A stretch of 64,000 nt of DNA from Terfezia claveryi (GCA_015179025.1 WHUX01000053.1:248001-312000), one strand, 5' to 3'; positions 25,051 to 36,029 are shown, counted from the stretch's first letter. Numbers and translations: made by a program. The notes: generated from the sequence alone by a model not told the origin.

Positions 25051-25531
25051 TGTATCTGGCTGTTAGTGTAGGAATACTGTTGGTCGTCGGGTCGGTGTGT
25101 TGTCGGCTCGTGGGGTAGGTATACTGGTACTCAATTCCACTATGGTGCAAATTGCAAGTGTGTGAATGGTACGTCTTGGCACTTCGCACGATTGTGCGGC
25201 GGCAAAGGGCTTGCCCTACCCCAACATCATCAAGTTGCTTTAGTCAGCTCAAGTAAGATAATGCATAAAATTAACCAGATTGTAGCATAGGTATATTGTG
25301 AGCCTAAATGACCCTTAATTTACCCTAAGACTACACTTGGCAATGCAACCGCCAAGCCATAATTGGTCTAGATTGATAGATTGAAAAAAAGTTCTGGTTT
25401 TCCTAAAACATTGTCAACGTTGCTCTGCACTGTCCTCATCACCTCCAATCAACGCCAATTCATCACGCTGCAGAGGAAGATCACCCCTTGGAGATATAAG
25501 GAATCAGGAGACAGCCCTCATACACATCAAC
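25051..25531. promoter_or_regulatory. Bidirectional RPL17/NOP1 promoter
   Basis: 480 bases separate the divergent starts. It contains GACCCTTAATTTACCCTAAGA near 25309-25330, with two ACCCTWA-type cores like telobox/ribosomal-gene elements. This is a plausible shared control region for two ribosome-biogenesis genes, based on motif and arrangement only. Confidence 0.5.
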
Positions 25532-26764
25532 ATGGCATTTACACCAAGAGGAGGCAGAGGGGGTGGTCGAGGTGGTCGAGGTGGTTCCGCCCCGCGCGGG
25601 CGAGGTGGATTTGGCGGTGACCGTGGCGGTGACCGCGGCGGCAGAGGAGGTAAGATACATCCATGACGATGAACAATCATCTACTTTTTGCATATTGATG
25701 TCATTGGAGAGGCCTCCGAGGCTGGAAGCTGCTACAGCTCTGATTTTCATGTGTTTGAATATTTTCAAGCACATGCAATTGAGCTTGATTCTCTAGCTGT
25801 CTTAATTTCCTTGCAACAATCTCCTTGCAGCTCACGGCCGCAATGCCCTATAGTCTTGTGCTGACACAATGTTTTAGGCGCTCGTGGTAGCCGTGGTGGC
25901 CGAGGTGCCCCTCGCGGTGGTCGTGGTGGTCGTGGTGGTGGACGAGGTGGTGCTGCAGGAGCCAAGGGTGGTAATAAGGTCGTTGTCGAGCCCCACCGAC
26001 ATGGTGGTGTCTTCATTGCCCATGGAAAGGAGGACATGTTGGTTACCAAGAACTTGACCCCTGGTGAAGCTGTCTACGGAGAGAAGCGAATCTCTGTAGA
26101 AACCCCAGTTACTAATAGTGATGGCGACTCGACCATGACCAAGACAGAGTACCGTGTGTGGAACCCCTTCAGGTCGAAGTTGGCTGCCGGTATCTTGGGA
26201 GGCCTCGAGGAAATTTTTATCAAGCCTGGTGCGAAGGTTCTCTACATCGGAGCTGCTAGTGGGACATCAGTATCCCACGTTGCGGATGTTGTTGGTCCCA
26301 CTGGCCTTGTGTACGCCGTCGAGTTCTCTCACCGTTCCGGACGTGATCTCATCAACATGGCCAAGAAGCGAACAAATGTTATTCCCATCATTGAGGATGC
26401 ACGACTTCCAATGAAATACCGAATGCTCGTCGGTATGGTTGATGCCGTATTCGCGGATGTTGCTCAGCCTGACCAGGCTCGTATCGTCGGGTTGAATTGC
26501 CATCTTTTCTGCAAGGACAAGGGAGGAGTTGTAATCTCCATCAAGGCCAACTGTATTGACTCTACTGCACCAGCTGAGGCAGTCTTTGCCAGGGAGGTTG
26601 AGAAGATGAGGGAGGAGAGGATAAAGCCGTTGGAGCAAGTAACTTTGGGTATACTATTTTTCCCAGGTCCTAGCGTTCACGGTGATGAACGGTTTGCTAA
26701 CTGCCTTTTAGAACCCTTCGAACGAGACCATTGTATTGTTGTCGGCCGTTACCAGCGCTCTTAA
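25532..26764 (+). CDS. nop1: Fibrillarin (rRNA 2'-O-methyltransferase)
   Basis: Three exons, 25532-25649, 25878-26648 and 26712-26764, give 313 residues. Fibrillarin is the methyltransferase of box C/D snoRNPs and works in pre-rRNA processing in the nucleolus. Residues 2-75 are the Gly/Arg-rich (GAR) domain split by intron 1. The methyltransferase domain follows: [16 protein letters not shown], the SAM-binding motif [29 protein letters not shown], and the catalytic-site region [15 protein letters not shown]. The last exon encodes [14 protein letters not shown]. Intron 1 is 228 nt, unusually long here. Intron 2 is 63 nt (GTATAC donor, GCTAAC branch, TTTTAG acceptor) and contains no in-frame stop, so retention would insert 21 residues before EPFERDH. 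The conserved family sequence shows these are not part of the normal protein. Confidence 0.97.
25650..25877 (+). other. Long NOP1 intron 1
   Basis: 228 nt, GTAAGA donor, GCTGAC branch point and TTTTAG acceptor. Its length is above that of most introns in this window. Short complementary pairs such as GCCTC/GAGGC and AGCTG/CAGCT occur. It could host a small nucleolar RNA, as such introns sometimes do, but I could not find a convincing box C/D or H/ACA set. Confidence 0.6.
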
Positions 26765-28027
26765 ACCCGCTTCCTCCTACAACACAATTACGCACCAGTC
26801 CTCCTAATTGCAATATTCATCTGGCTGCCAGTGCCAGCATCTCTTTCTGTTCCCGCTGATTTTGCTTCACGTTTTTTTTTTTTTTTTTTTTTTTTCGTTA
26901 TGCATCTGTGTACGTTTTATTTTCTTGTCTGGTTTGGGGTACCCGGCTTTGTTATATTGTATATTTCGCCCATTGCTAAAAGCGAGACTGTGGGATGTTG
27001 ACGACTCAATGAGACCTGTGGCAAGTAGGGGGCGAAAAAGTACATTTCGAAAATGTCAGTGTATGAATAACACAATTACTCATTATCTAGATGCGTCTCT
27101 AAATGATTATTCTAGTAGTGTAGGAAATACTCTCGCCGGCCATGTGAAACAGGAAAGTAACGGTGGTTGGCACAGCCAGACTACGGTATAAGAGCTGGCA
27201 AGGATCACCAATGGGGAAAGTGACGAGATCGCACTATTGTAAAATATAGAGAGCATTAAACCATAGCGAACAAGCAACCAGACTAGCGAACAAGCTTCTT
27301 AGTAATCTTAGGGTTATCAGCCCGTCAATATACTGAACCGCACAAAGAAGAACAAGTTGAGACATCTGTGGCTTAGACCCAGCAATGCTGCTTCTGCTGC
27401 ACTAGGACCAAGTCTATAGCAATGTCTAGATAGCTCCGTAGAATAAACACGATTACTTCTCTCTTCCCTACCAAGATTCCTCCGTTCATAAACCTCGTAA
27501 TGTTACACTCAGGACTTTTTAATCGTAGTGTTATAGCCTCCCGCATCAACTTGGAACATTACCCTGAACTTACTATAGGTACTTGAACAACATGTGGTTC
27601 TCCAACCCTTCACATCATGACTTCTCGGCACTCTGGTCTACACACCACCAATTTACCCCGGAGCAAGACAGAATATTTACCCTCACACCCTCCGTGTACA
27701 TTAGTGCTAGTCACGAGAATACATCAGTGCATGTATGTTACATATATCTGGGCCAGAAACTCGGTCACGACGGGTTCATCTCTAAGATTCTTTGAGGAGT
27801 CAGTCAAAAAGGCGAGTTGTACTAGTCTCGTGAGAACTCCCCTATCCAAAGTGTTCGACCTCTCCTTTTCTTCAGGGCAGTATAAATTTCTCACAGCCTG
27901 CTTAGAATAGATAGAAAATCCAGCGCCTCCCTCGCCTTAACCAGACTACCTCGCTTAAGTCTGCTTACACAGGTTGATCCCCGTTGTCATTAGCGGGTCT
28001 AATTAAGATAAGGTTAATTGCAGCCCC
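26765..28027. other. Intergenic, no gene seen
   Basis: NOP1 3' flank with a T run of about 23 near 26873-26895, then mixed DNA. Short frames (for example 27583-27910) show no protein features. Confidence 0.5.
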
Positions 28028-28674
28028 GCAGTCAAACCCTTGCTATACCGGAATACTCTTGAGCCCCGCCACCAAACTAAGCACCTTTCGCCTAAATCAC
28101 CTTGCTATAACGGATTTTTGCTTATACCGGACCGGACAGCGGAATACAGAGAAGTACTACTATCTACATATATTTTGCCCTTGCTATAACGGAATCCATA
28201 AGTAGATACACTGCTCTAGAACCAGGGTATTGAGATGTTCACTGCGTTTTCCCCCATAAATCACCTGCTGTAAGATCAACTCCAAGTCATTTCTTACTAT
28301 ACATAAGATGTGTGACAACGTTTGATATTGCTACAGCTCGACCTGCTTTATATTAGTAACTTTACCAACATAGATCTACCAGTCTTCATATTTCGGAGTC
28401 TAAAAAATGTTTTCCAAATTCACTCAATTTCTCCTTCGCATGCTTGGGATCTTGTCGCTTTTTACAGATCTGGTGCTTCTCTAATATGGTGAGAGCTTGA
28501 TGCTTTCGTCTTCTTGCACTCAACATGTTGGCTGATGAATCTTGAGCTTAATGTTCTTCTTTAGCAACTTTTGTCTTGTGCACCGTACCCTTGTATTGTT
28601 TTATACCGGAACCTAGCTATACCGGACAGAAAAGACCGGGTTTTGGTCGCCCGGTATAGCAAGGTTTGACTGTA
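28028..28674 (-). mobile_element. Pogo/Fot1-like non-autonomous DNA transposon
   Basis: CAGTCAAACCCTTGCTATACC at 28029 is mirrored by GGTATAGCAAGGTTTGACTG ending at 28672, terminal inverted repeats of at least 22 bases with one extra C on the left. Several TATACCGGAC and TTGCTATAACGGA copies occur just inside both ends. Fot1/pogo repeats of fungi also start with AGTCAA (family knowledge). The element is about 646 bp, too short for a transposase gene, but holds the start of one at 28526-28386. The right end is followed by TA, the expected target; the left flank lacks a clear TA. Confidence 0.75.
28386..28526 (-). pseudogene. Transposase N-terminal fragment (CENP-B/Psq-type HTH)
   Basis: A 46-codon frame inside the transposon: MLSARRRKHQALTILEKHQI, then CKKRQDPKHAKEKLSEFGKHF, and a stop after DSEI. 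The spacing of LTILEKHQIC ... LSEFGKHF resembles the CENP-B N-terminal helix-turn-helix of pogo-family transposases. It starts about 125 bases inside the right terminal repeat, the normal place for a transposase start. The DDE catalytic part is absent, so it is a truncated remnant. Confidence 0.55.
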
Positions 28675-29071
28675 GCTGATTTTTGACCCTGGACAGTTGG
28701 CATGGGCAATTTCCACAATGTGCAATTTGCACGCCGAAGAAGCGACCTTGTAACACAACACACATCGCCATGTATCTCATCAAGAAGCATCAAAAAGGGG
28801 GTCTGAGACACTTTGAATGTTCCAATAGCTCTAGGAGGGTGTACTGGACTGTATTTAGTGCCCAGATGGGAAATGTAGTTAGTAGGAAGCCACTGAGAAG
28901 TGGGAGCTGTCTTCTCATTGACCTCATTCTAAGTAGCTACAGAGACAGGGGTTTTGGTTATGTATATCAAGATGCCCGCCGCCGGGCAGTGGATATCTAT
29001 TCGCTAGGTACTTCAGACGGGATCTCCAGAAATTCAGACCATACGTCCAGCCTCCAGGTTAGGTCGCCACA
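28675..29071. other. Intergenic, upstream of secreted-protein gene
   Basis: No gene seen. The stretch between the transposon and the next start codon serves as promoter and leader; small frames here are unsupported. Confidence 0.5.
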
Positions 29072-30822
29072 ATGAAGCTCTCACTCTTTTCAGTCTCATT
29101 TTGCTTGTTTGTGTCCACTGCAGTTGCTGGTCTTGCTCCTCGCGATCAGCCTTATGGCGGTGATTGTAAATCTATTGTGTAAGCCTCAGGAACGGAATTC
29201 TGCCACCGTGACCCTAACCTTCGTGCACAGAACCAAAGTCCAGACCAAAACGAAGACATTGACCGAGACAAAAGTGGTCAAGACTATTGTCAAAGTTTAC
29301 GTATGTGGGCCTAGAGATCATGGGATGCTAGACTAACAGTGATTTACAGAAGCCTACTGTCACTACGAAAATAATCACAAAGACCGTTCCCGGTCCAAAG
29401 GCCACCGTAACCAAAACGGTTAGGGACAATGGGTATCCAGTGACTGTCACCGTAACGAAGGTAGCTGGGGACGACAATGGATATCCGGTGCCAAATACCA
29501 AGACTGTCACCATAACGAAGACGGCTAGGGGCAATGGGTATCCAGTGACTGTCACCGTAACGAAGACGGCAGGGGACATTGGATATCCAGTGTCTTGCTA
29601 TCCCAGCACCATCACAGATACCAGGACTGTTACAATCCCCACCACCATTGGTGTCGGTACTTGCTACCCTACTACTATTACGATTCCCATCACCATTGAC
29701 GGTACTTGTTACCCTACTACTGTTACTGCTCCAACCACCATTATTGGCACTGGCACTTGCGACCCTGTTACCGTTACCATCCCCACCACCTTGGTAAATA
29801 TAATTCAAGTAAACCTTGGTTTTGAGATCAGTGTTAACATATCTGAATGGTGTAGACTATACCTGGAGCAGGGGAGGTTACCACCGTCACTATTCCCACC
29901 ACGCTTGTAAGTACCCTCTCAGGCATTTGCAAGGCACCAAAGTTACCTTGCATACTAATTGTTATACAGGAACTCCCTGGCACAACTGTCACTGAGCCGA
30001 CTACAGTTACCGAAGCGACCACAGTTACTGAACATGACTCAACTACCGTTACTGAATCAACCACAGTTATTGAGCCAACTACCATCACTGAAGTTACGAC
30101 CGCGACCGAGTCAACCACAATCACTGAGCCAACAACCGTCACTGTGCCAACCACAGTTACCGTTTCAATCACAGTGACTGTGCCAATCACTGTTACTCAA
30201 ACTACTACCACTACTGCGACCGTTACTGTTACTCCTTCACCAGTAATCTGGTATTTTCCCTATTGTTCAATAATCGGAATTTTTCCAGAATGCTGACCCG
30301 GTCTCAAAAGCAACTCCCAACCGGTCCTCAACTCTGGCTTCGAGCAGTCTGAGCCAGCAGTCTGGTTTTTTACCAGCTCCAACGCTGCTGCCTCTAGCGG
30401 TATTCAAGCGGATGCCGACTCATATGAAGGAAAGAATGACTTGTATGCTCCCTCTTGCCCTGAAAATATAAAACATACTAACCACTATCCATAGTCTCGG
30501 ACGTGGCAGCTCAGCGAGCAATGCTTGGAGCTTGACCTTGCATCAAACCAACATTCATGTCTGCCCAGGGAGATACATCTTGACGGCCAACCATCAGCAG
30601 GATGATGCTTCCAACTGTCTTGTCCAGTGGTACATTGATGATGTAAAGGTAGTTGAGGGCAAGCCTGGAAAGGATTGGGGAGTGTTGTCAGCTGCGTGGA
30701 CCCCGGCGGCGGGGCAGACTACGGTTGAGTTGAAGGGGGTGATGGCCTGCATGAAGGGAGGTAATTCGGGTAAGATCTTGACTGATATGGTTACTTTGGC
30801 CCTGCAGCCTTTAATTACATGA
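29072..30822 (+). CDS. Secreted Thr/Val-repeat protein with C-terminal jelly-roll-like domain
   Basis: Seven exons: 29072-29178, 29231-29300, 29350-29793, 29856-29906, 29970-30250, 30311-30442 and 30495-30822, giving 470 residues. Residues 1-20 are a signal peptide (KLSLFSVSFCLFVSTAVA). Residues about 35-310 are almost wholly built from TVT-type units: KTVTITKTARGNGYPVTVT, CYPTTITIPITIDG, TEPTTVTEATTVTE. This tract should be a heavily O-mannosylated, beta-prone stalk. The last 155 residues have no repeats (NSGFEQSEPAVWFF, NAWSLTLHQTNIHVCPGRY, NCLVQWYIDDVKV) and look like a carbohydrate-binding beta-sandwich of the CBM4/9 kind. No GPI tail is present, so it is secreted or wall-bound. Intron 5 ends at an AAAG acceptor after a GCTGAC branch point; the earlier CAG would meet a stop. 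Function unknown; an adhesin or wall protein is likely. Confidence 0.8.
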
Positions 30823-32105
30823 TAGCGAGGTGTAGTGAATAGTGTAATAATTTTGGTGGCTATATAATCTTAATTTTTAGGTACTAAGTCTTCATTATTA
30901 TAATGCTCAAAGTGATGGGACTTAGCAGACGTGGATTGCCCCTTTTAGACTTGCTGCCAAATGCGGAAATTGCCAAGATCTCTCAACCTCGCTTGCAACC
31001 ACGTGCCTGAAATGTACAAGACAGCAGATATCAAACGTGACCACTAAATGTCTTCTAACATTATGTTTTTATATACTGTAACATCATACATCCCTATTTT
31101 TGACTATGGATGCAGTTTTCACCCCTTAACCCGCCCCCCTCTTTCCCCCAACCACCCCACACAACCACAAAACTTTGTTGGTGGTACGTTGTGTGCGGAA
31201 TATATGTGCCTACCAGAGAAATACCATTTCAAACATATTTAGCAATACTAATTACTGATGTTATGATTTTTTTTTTCTTTGTGTGTGTGTGTGTGTGTGT
31301 ATGTATGTGTATGCATGTGTTCTGGGCCGCTCGCGGGGCATAACGCACTCGAAGTAAGAACAATATACCTACCTACCTAACTAGACCTATCAGATATAAT
31401 ACAACTAGGCTATCATTGGATCCCGGCGCAGGCGCAGGCAGCCACAGTTCATATGACGATATGATTTATGATATGGCTACATACTTAGTAACTTGTTTGT
31501 ATGACTTTTGAATGGAATATTTCTCAGGTTCATTTTTGTATAGCAATCGGCAGATGACGATTGGGTTACAGGGATTTTATTATATCTTCCTCCATAAGAA
31601 GTATAAAGAGTTAACCACCATACTTGGTTAACGGCGTTCAGGCTGTAAACTTTTGCATATAACCTTTTACTACATATTTATAACCTTTTTTTTTCTTTTT
31701 TAGAAAAAAAAAAAAGTTCCCTAACTTCCTGCTTGTTTTTGCTTATATCTTGGAACTCCTCACCTACCTTCCCCCTTTCTTTACATATCCTCAGGGCAAC
31801 TAAGCTTCAGGGAAAAAAAAAAGAAAAAAGAAAAAGGGACTTTTGACAAAGATCAGGAGATGGCTGACTTTTGGACGTTATAGGTAGACAAGGCATCGTA
31901 ACTAGACTAACAAGACGACATTGTAAATCTCGAAAATTAGAGAAAGGAAAGTTAATTATTAGAAAGTTACCCTGAATCCTCTGGTACTTGTAATTACCAA
32001 GGTACATAATACTAAAAGACGCCCAAACACACCAGAAAAATAAAAATAAAAAACCCGGCCTCATAATCTCTGCGCGCTACCTCAGCGTGTCCCCTTTTGC
32101 TCTTC
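30823..32105. other. Intergenic with GT microsatellite and repeat copy C
   Basis: AT-rich, no gene. A GT repeat at about 31280-31320 runs directly into repeat copy C. Poly-T and poly-A runs lie near 31687 and 31708. Confidence 0.6.
31318..31420 (+). repeat. Repeat copy C (shortened)
   Basis: TGTTCTGGGCCGCTCGCGGG is identical to the head of the family seen at 13582 and 15551, then lacks the AATTYATTTAATTACTGC block and resumes at CATAACGCACT, found in copy A. It goes on with CCTAACTAGACCTAT and ATACAACTAGGCT, which match copy B. It directly follows a GT microsatellite. Confidence 0.65.
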
Positions 32106-33441
32106 TCACAATTTCTGCACCACCATCGCCGTCGCCCCTCCACCTCCATTACATATCCCCACGACTCCAAACTCCCCCTTCCTCAAGCCATACAACAAGC
32201 TCACCAAAATTCTACTTCCACTACTTCCTAACGCATGTCCCAGCGCCACCGCCCCGCCGTTAACATTCACTTTACTCCTATCTAGCCCTAGCACCTTCTC
32301 ATTCGCCACACTCACGGCCGCAAACGCCTCATTGATCTCAAATCTAGCAATATCTGCAATCCCCAGTCCCGCTCTTTTCAGTGCGAGTGGGATTGCAAGA
32401 GTTGGCGCGAGGGGAAAGTCGATTGGGTGTGTAGCTGCGTCCGCGGAGGATACGATGCGTGCAAACACGCGGGTTTGCTGGAGTGAGCGTTCCTCGACTA
32501 GGGATTTTGAGCAGAGGACTAGTGCGGACGCGCCATCGGACAAGGTAGATGCGTTCGCAGCAGTAATTGTCCCCCCGTCCTTGATAAACACTGGTTTGAG
32601 AGTGGGGATTTTGGATATGTTGATTGCGTTATATTCCTCATCTTCCTTGACTACAACCGCCGGGCCCTTTCGTTGGGGGATTTCCACAGCGACGATTTCC
32701 TCCTCAAATAAGCCCGCATCCCAGGCTGCTTTTGCGCGGCGGTAGGACTCTATGGTGTATTCGTCCTGGTCTTGTCTCGTGATGCTTAGCTTTTTAGCTG
32801 TGTTTTCGGCGCAGTTACCCATCGCGACGGAGTTATACACATCCCACAACCCGTCCTTAACCACGCCGTCCTCAGCTTGGATATGTCCATAGCCAGGTGG
32901 GGAGCGGGAGAGGTAGCGGGGGACAAGGGACATGTTTTCCATCCCGCCCCCGATCGCACATGATGTGTGCCCAAGCTGGATTTCTGCAGCGGCGAGAGAG
33001 ACAGATTTGAGCCCCGAGGCGCAAACTTTGTTGATGGTGGTGGCTTCGCAGGTTTCGGGGAGCCCGGAGAAGATGGTTGCTTGGCGTGCGGGGGATTGGC
33101 CTAGCCCGGCGCTGAGGACGTTGCCGAGGTAGACATGCGTGGGGAGGGATTGGGGGAGGGAGCTCCGGGTGAGGGCGGCGCGGATGGCGTGCGAGGCAAG
33201 GACGGGGGCGGGGGTGTCTTTGAAGGAGCCCAGGAACTGGGGTGAGTGTTAGATCTAGTAATATAGAGGGTGGGGGGGGAAGGGGGTGGAATTGGTGATG
33301 AAGGAGAGGTACCTTTCCAGTGGCAGTCCGGGCAGCTCCGACAATATACACGTCTTCAAGCTGAGCCCGGGGGGTGGAGGAGAAGTTCCTGAAGTGTTTG
33401 AAGCGCTGAAGACCGCGTACGGGGATTCGTGACGAGAGCAT
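32106..33441 (-). CDS. erg10: Acetyl-CoA acetyltransferase, mitochondrial (thiolase)
   Basis: Two exons on the minus strand, 33441-33313 and 33236-32106, give 419 residues. The enzyme condenses two acetyl-CoA to acetoacetyl-CoA or runs the reverse reaction. The N-terminus MLSSRIPVRGLQRFKHFRNF is a clear matrix presequence, so the protein is probably the mitochondrial isoenzyme. Catalytic residues are visible: nucleophilic Cys in KVCASGLKS, His in GGAVALGHALGSSG, and second Cys in GICNGGGGA; NEAFAAV is also conserved. The 76-nt intron has a GTACCT donor, a CTAAC branch point and a CCCCAG acceptor. The frame stays open upstream to 33759, so a longer N-terminus is possible, but the presequence favours 33441. 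An erg10 or acat-type name is used for the family; the cytosolic paralogue is not in this window. Confidence 0.95.
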
Positions 33442-34016
33442 CTTGAATTTGGTATATCTTTGAGTGCAGAGGCAAGCTAAGGAGAGGAGGTTATGAGGTG
33501 GAGTTGGGGAGAAAGACCTCGCGCTATATGTAAAATTTGTAACCACACCGAGGCTATCTATCCACGGCTGAGAAAAAAATACAATTCCCACAATAATAAA
33601 ACAAAACCCAGAAAAAGAAGAATAAAAAAGAAGAATAAAAAACCCATGTAGAAATTCAACAGTGCACCTGCCACGGGCGATCTTCTCCGACAGCTGTATC
33701 CGTACAGCGGGGAATATATCCTGCGTGATGGATGGCTCAGAACCAGAAGAGGTGTACAAGAGTTGGACTATACGGTCGGAGGGGGTGGGAGGGGAGAGAG
33801 GGGGAATGTATGTTGTGGAAAGAAAAAGGGAAGAGATGAAGGGGACACCTAACTAGACTACCTACTGTACCCCAGTATGAAAAAAGAAAACAAAATGTTG
33901 ATTTTTTTTGAAGGAACTTCTATATTCAAGGTGACAGAATTTACGAAATGGTGAAAATATTATTCTATCAATTTGATCAACAGTCCCAAACTACACAATC
34001 TACTTATCACCCCAAA
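33442..34016. other. Intergenic, thiolase 5' region
   Basis: 575 bases without another gene. The minus frame of the thiolase continues open to 33759 with a Met there, coding a hydrophobic stretch (FILLFYSSFSGFCFIIVGIV) that I take as untranslated leader. Confidence 0.5.
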
Positions 34017-35134
34017 TTAAGCCACCCTCTTTCCAAAAACCCTCAACCTCTTCACGCCCCCATCTGGCACAATCGTCATCTTAACATGACTATACACCTG
34101 CCCAACCCCTGTGGCCATCAGCTTTGTACTCGGGAATGCATGCTCATGATGCGCCCTACACGCTTCCTCTCCCACCAACTCCTTCCACCCCGCACTCCCC
34201 TCGTGCCCAGGGTTCCCCTCCTTCCCCCTCCAGTCCACCCCTTCCACCCTTACCTCCCTCGGGAAGTTCCCCCGATAATGCGCGGTATCAACAACAATCT
34301 CCTCAATTGTCCCCGGCGCCCCAAGCCGCACAATTACCCAATCCACATGCCCTGGTTCTCGCGACCTCTTCGTCTCCCATCCATCGCCCATGTCCTTACC
34401 CCGACCTGGTAAAAGCAAATTGCTCGCATGTCCGTAATGTGCGTCAGAGTAAGAAGTAACGAGACCCCCAGAAACAACATGTGCAAGGTCAACAATGGCA
34501 TCTAAATCCTCCGGAAATACGGGGACGACAGTCCCATACGCTCTAAACCTAGCAATGCCCCCATCGGGATACTGGCTCAGCCTAAGATGAGTATAACTCT
34601 TCTCCGTTGGCTTCTCCAAAACCCAAATATGTCTCTGGCTGGGCCCAGACTCCTGCATCGGGAGCAACAAGTCCCAACTAACATTACTCCCATCCTCACT
34701 AACCTCTTCCGAAGGAGCGACAGCCGCCCCCTCGACAGTAACAGCGGGAGCATGGTTCCCGTTGAAAAACGCAGTATCAACTTCGAATGCACTGAAACGA
34801 CCAGAGGGAACGCCCAGTTTGAGAATGACCCAGTCTCGGGGCTCGGGGTTGTGCCGGCGAGTTTCCCATCCGTCGAACCAGGCCCCGGTGTGTACGTAGA
34901 CGCCGGGTTTATGTACAGGAGGCCTGGGGTTGAGGAGGTTGGAGGCGTCGGCGAAGAATTGGTCAGAGAAGGAGTGGATGGTCCCGGCGAGGCTGGCGGA
35001 GGCGAGGTCTGTAGCGGGCGAGGAGTTAGTTTGATGGAGGGAGAGGAGGACGAATTGAGGGGGTACGACGTACCGGTACTCTTTGAACCGTACTCTGCTT
35101 TGAACGTCTCGAGATCTACCCGCTTGGCAGCCAT
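34017..35134 (-). CDS. Allantoicase
   Basis: Two exons on the minus strand, 35134-35074 and 35008-34017, give 350 residues, the usual size. Allantoicase hydrolyses allantoate to ureidoglycolate and urea in purine-nitrogen use. Exon 1 codes MAAKRVDLETFKAEYGSKST and the splice gives TDLASASLAGTIHSFSDQFF, the first of two homologous allantoicase repeats; the second starts VDLAHVVSGGLVTSYSDAHY. Both carry the DGWETRR or DGWETKR, DWVI and D(V)TA(F/H) motifs. The 65-nt intron has a GTACGT donor, CTAAC branch point and CTACAG acceptor. Reading the ORF without splicing gives an alternative N-terminus that lacks the conserved start. Confidence 0.95.
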
Positions 35135-36029
35135 GTTGAATTGCAAACAAATGAGTAAAGCCAATTAGGAACTGGTATATATAGAAGCTCGGTTGAGGTC
35201 GTTATCTTATTACGACGTCAAAACCAGAAAAATATTGGGGCATATATGGAGAAAAAGCCAGCACTTGTGAGGTAATTAAAATCCCTCCTCACTTTCCACC
35301 GACTGCATAGATTTGCAGTATAGTGTTAATCTATGCGAAGTTGTTACAGTGCTAGGCCCCAGGACGTAAGGACGTAAGTACCTGTACAGTACCGCAGGAA
35401 TCAACCGCTGCCCGGCCTCGGAGGGAACCTGTGGAAAAGATAGCTATGTACTTGTATACTTCATTCCGGCATACCCGTCCCGGTAACTATTTCGAAATAT
35501 TCGCCAGCGTGGGGCGCGGCTGTACAAGAACATCCTTCAGGTGTGTGGGCTGAGAACTGTTCATTGCGAATGTCAACTCCTGCAGACGCCCTCCTATAGT
35601 ATAGATCGACACAATGCGGTACGGAAATGGGAACGCTGGTGAGATACACCGAGTCTTTATGGGCAGCCTCAAAGTCACAGTGTTCACTTCACCTTCACCA
35701 TAGCAGGAGCCAGAGATGCACCATATACTTCCATCCCATCTTATTCTCCAAAAGAATTAAAGGTGAAAAACTTGAAACCCCATATAAAGCAATAGAAAAG
35801 CCACTATACAAGCCCAAACCCAACCCCAATAAACGATTTTGCCCATGAACCAAAAGAAAACCCCAAGAGCAATAAAGCCGAGCGAAGCGAAGAAATATCT
35901 AGAGGTTAGGAATTTTTGCAAGCTCTGACTTGAACACCTCTCCCCACCCATCAACCCTTCCTTCCCCATCTCATTGTCCCCTCATCACCACCAACCTTCC
36001 CTCCCAGCCCACAAAGCAAAACACCCATC
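35135..36029. other. Intergenic, no gene seen
   Basis: 895 bases between two minus-strand genes, comprising the allantoicase promoter and the 3' flank of the eIF2B-alpha gene. Small frames on both strands show no family features. Confidence 0.5.

Noticed and set aside
25650..25877. Box C/D snoRNA in NOP1 intron 1
   Set aside because: ACGATGA is one base off a C box and the only CTGA is about 200 bases away with no terminal stem, too long for the class; kept only as a question.
34577..35164. Alternative minus frame starting MALLICLQFN
   Set aside because: Only its first 20 codons from MAAKRV are used (exon 1 of allantoicase); the rest is a shadow past the splice site.
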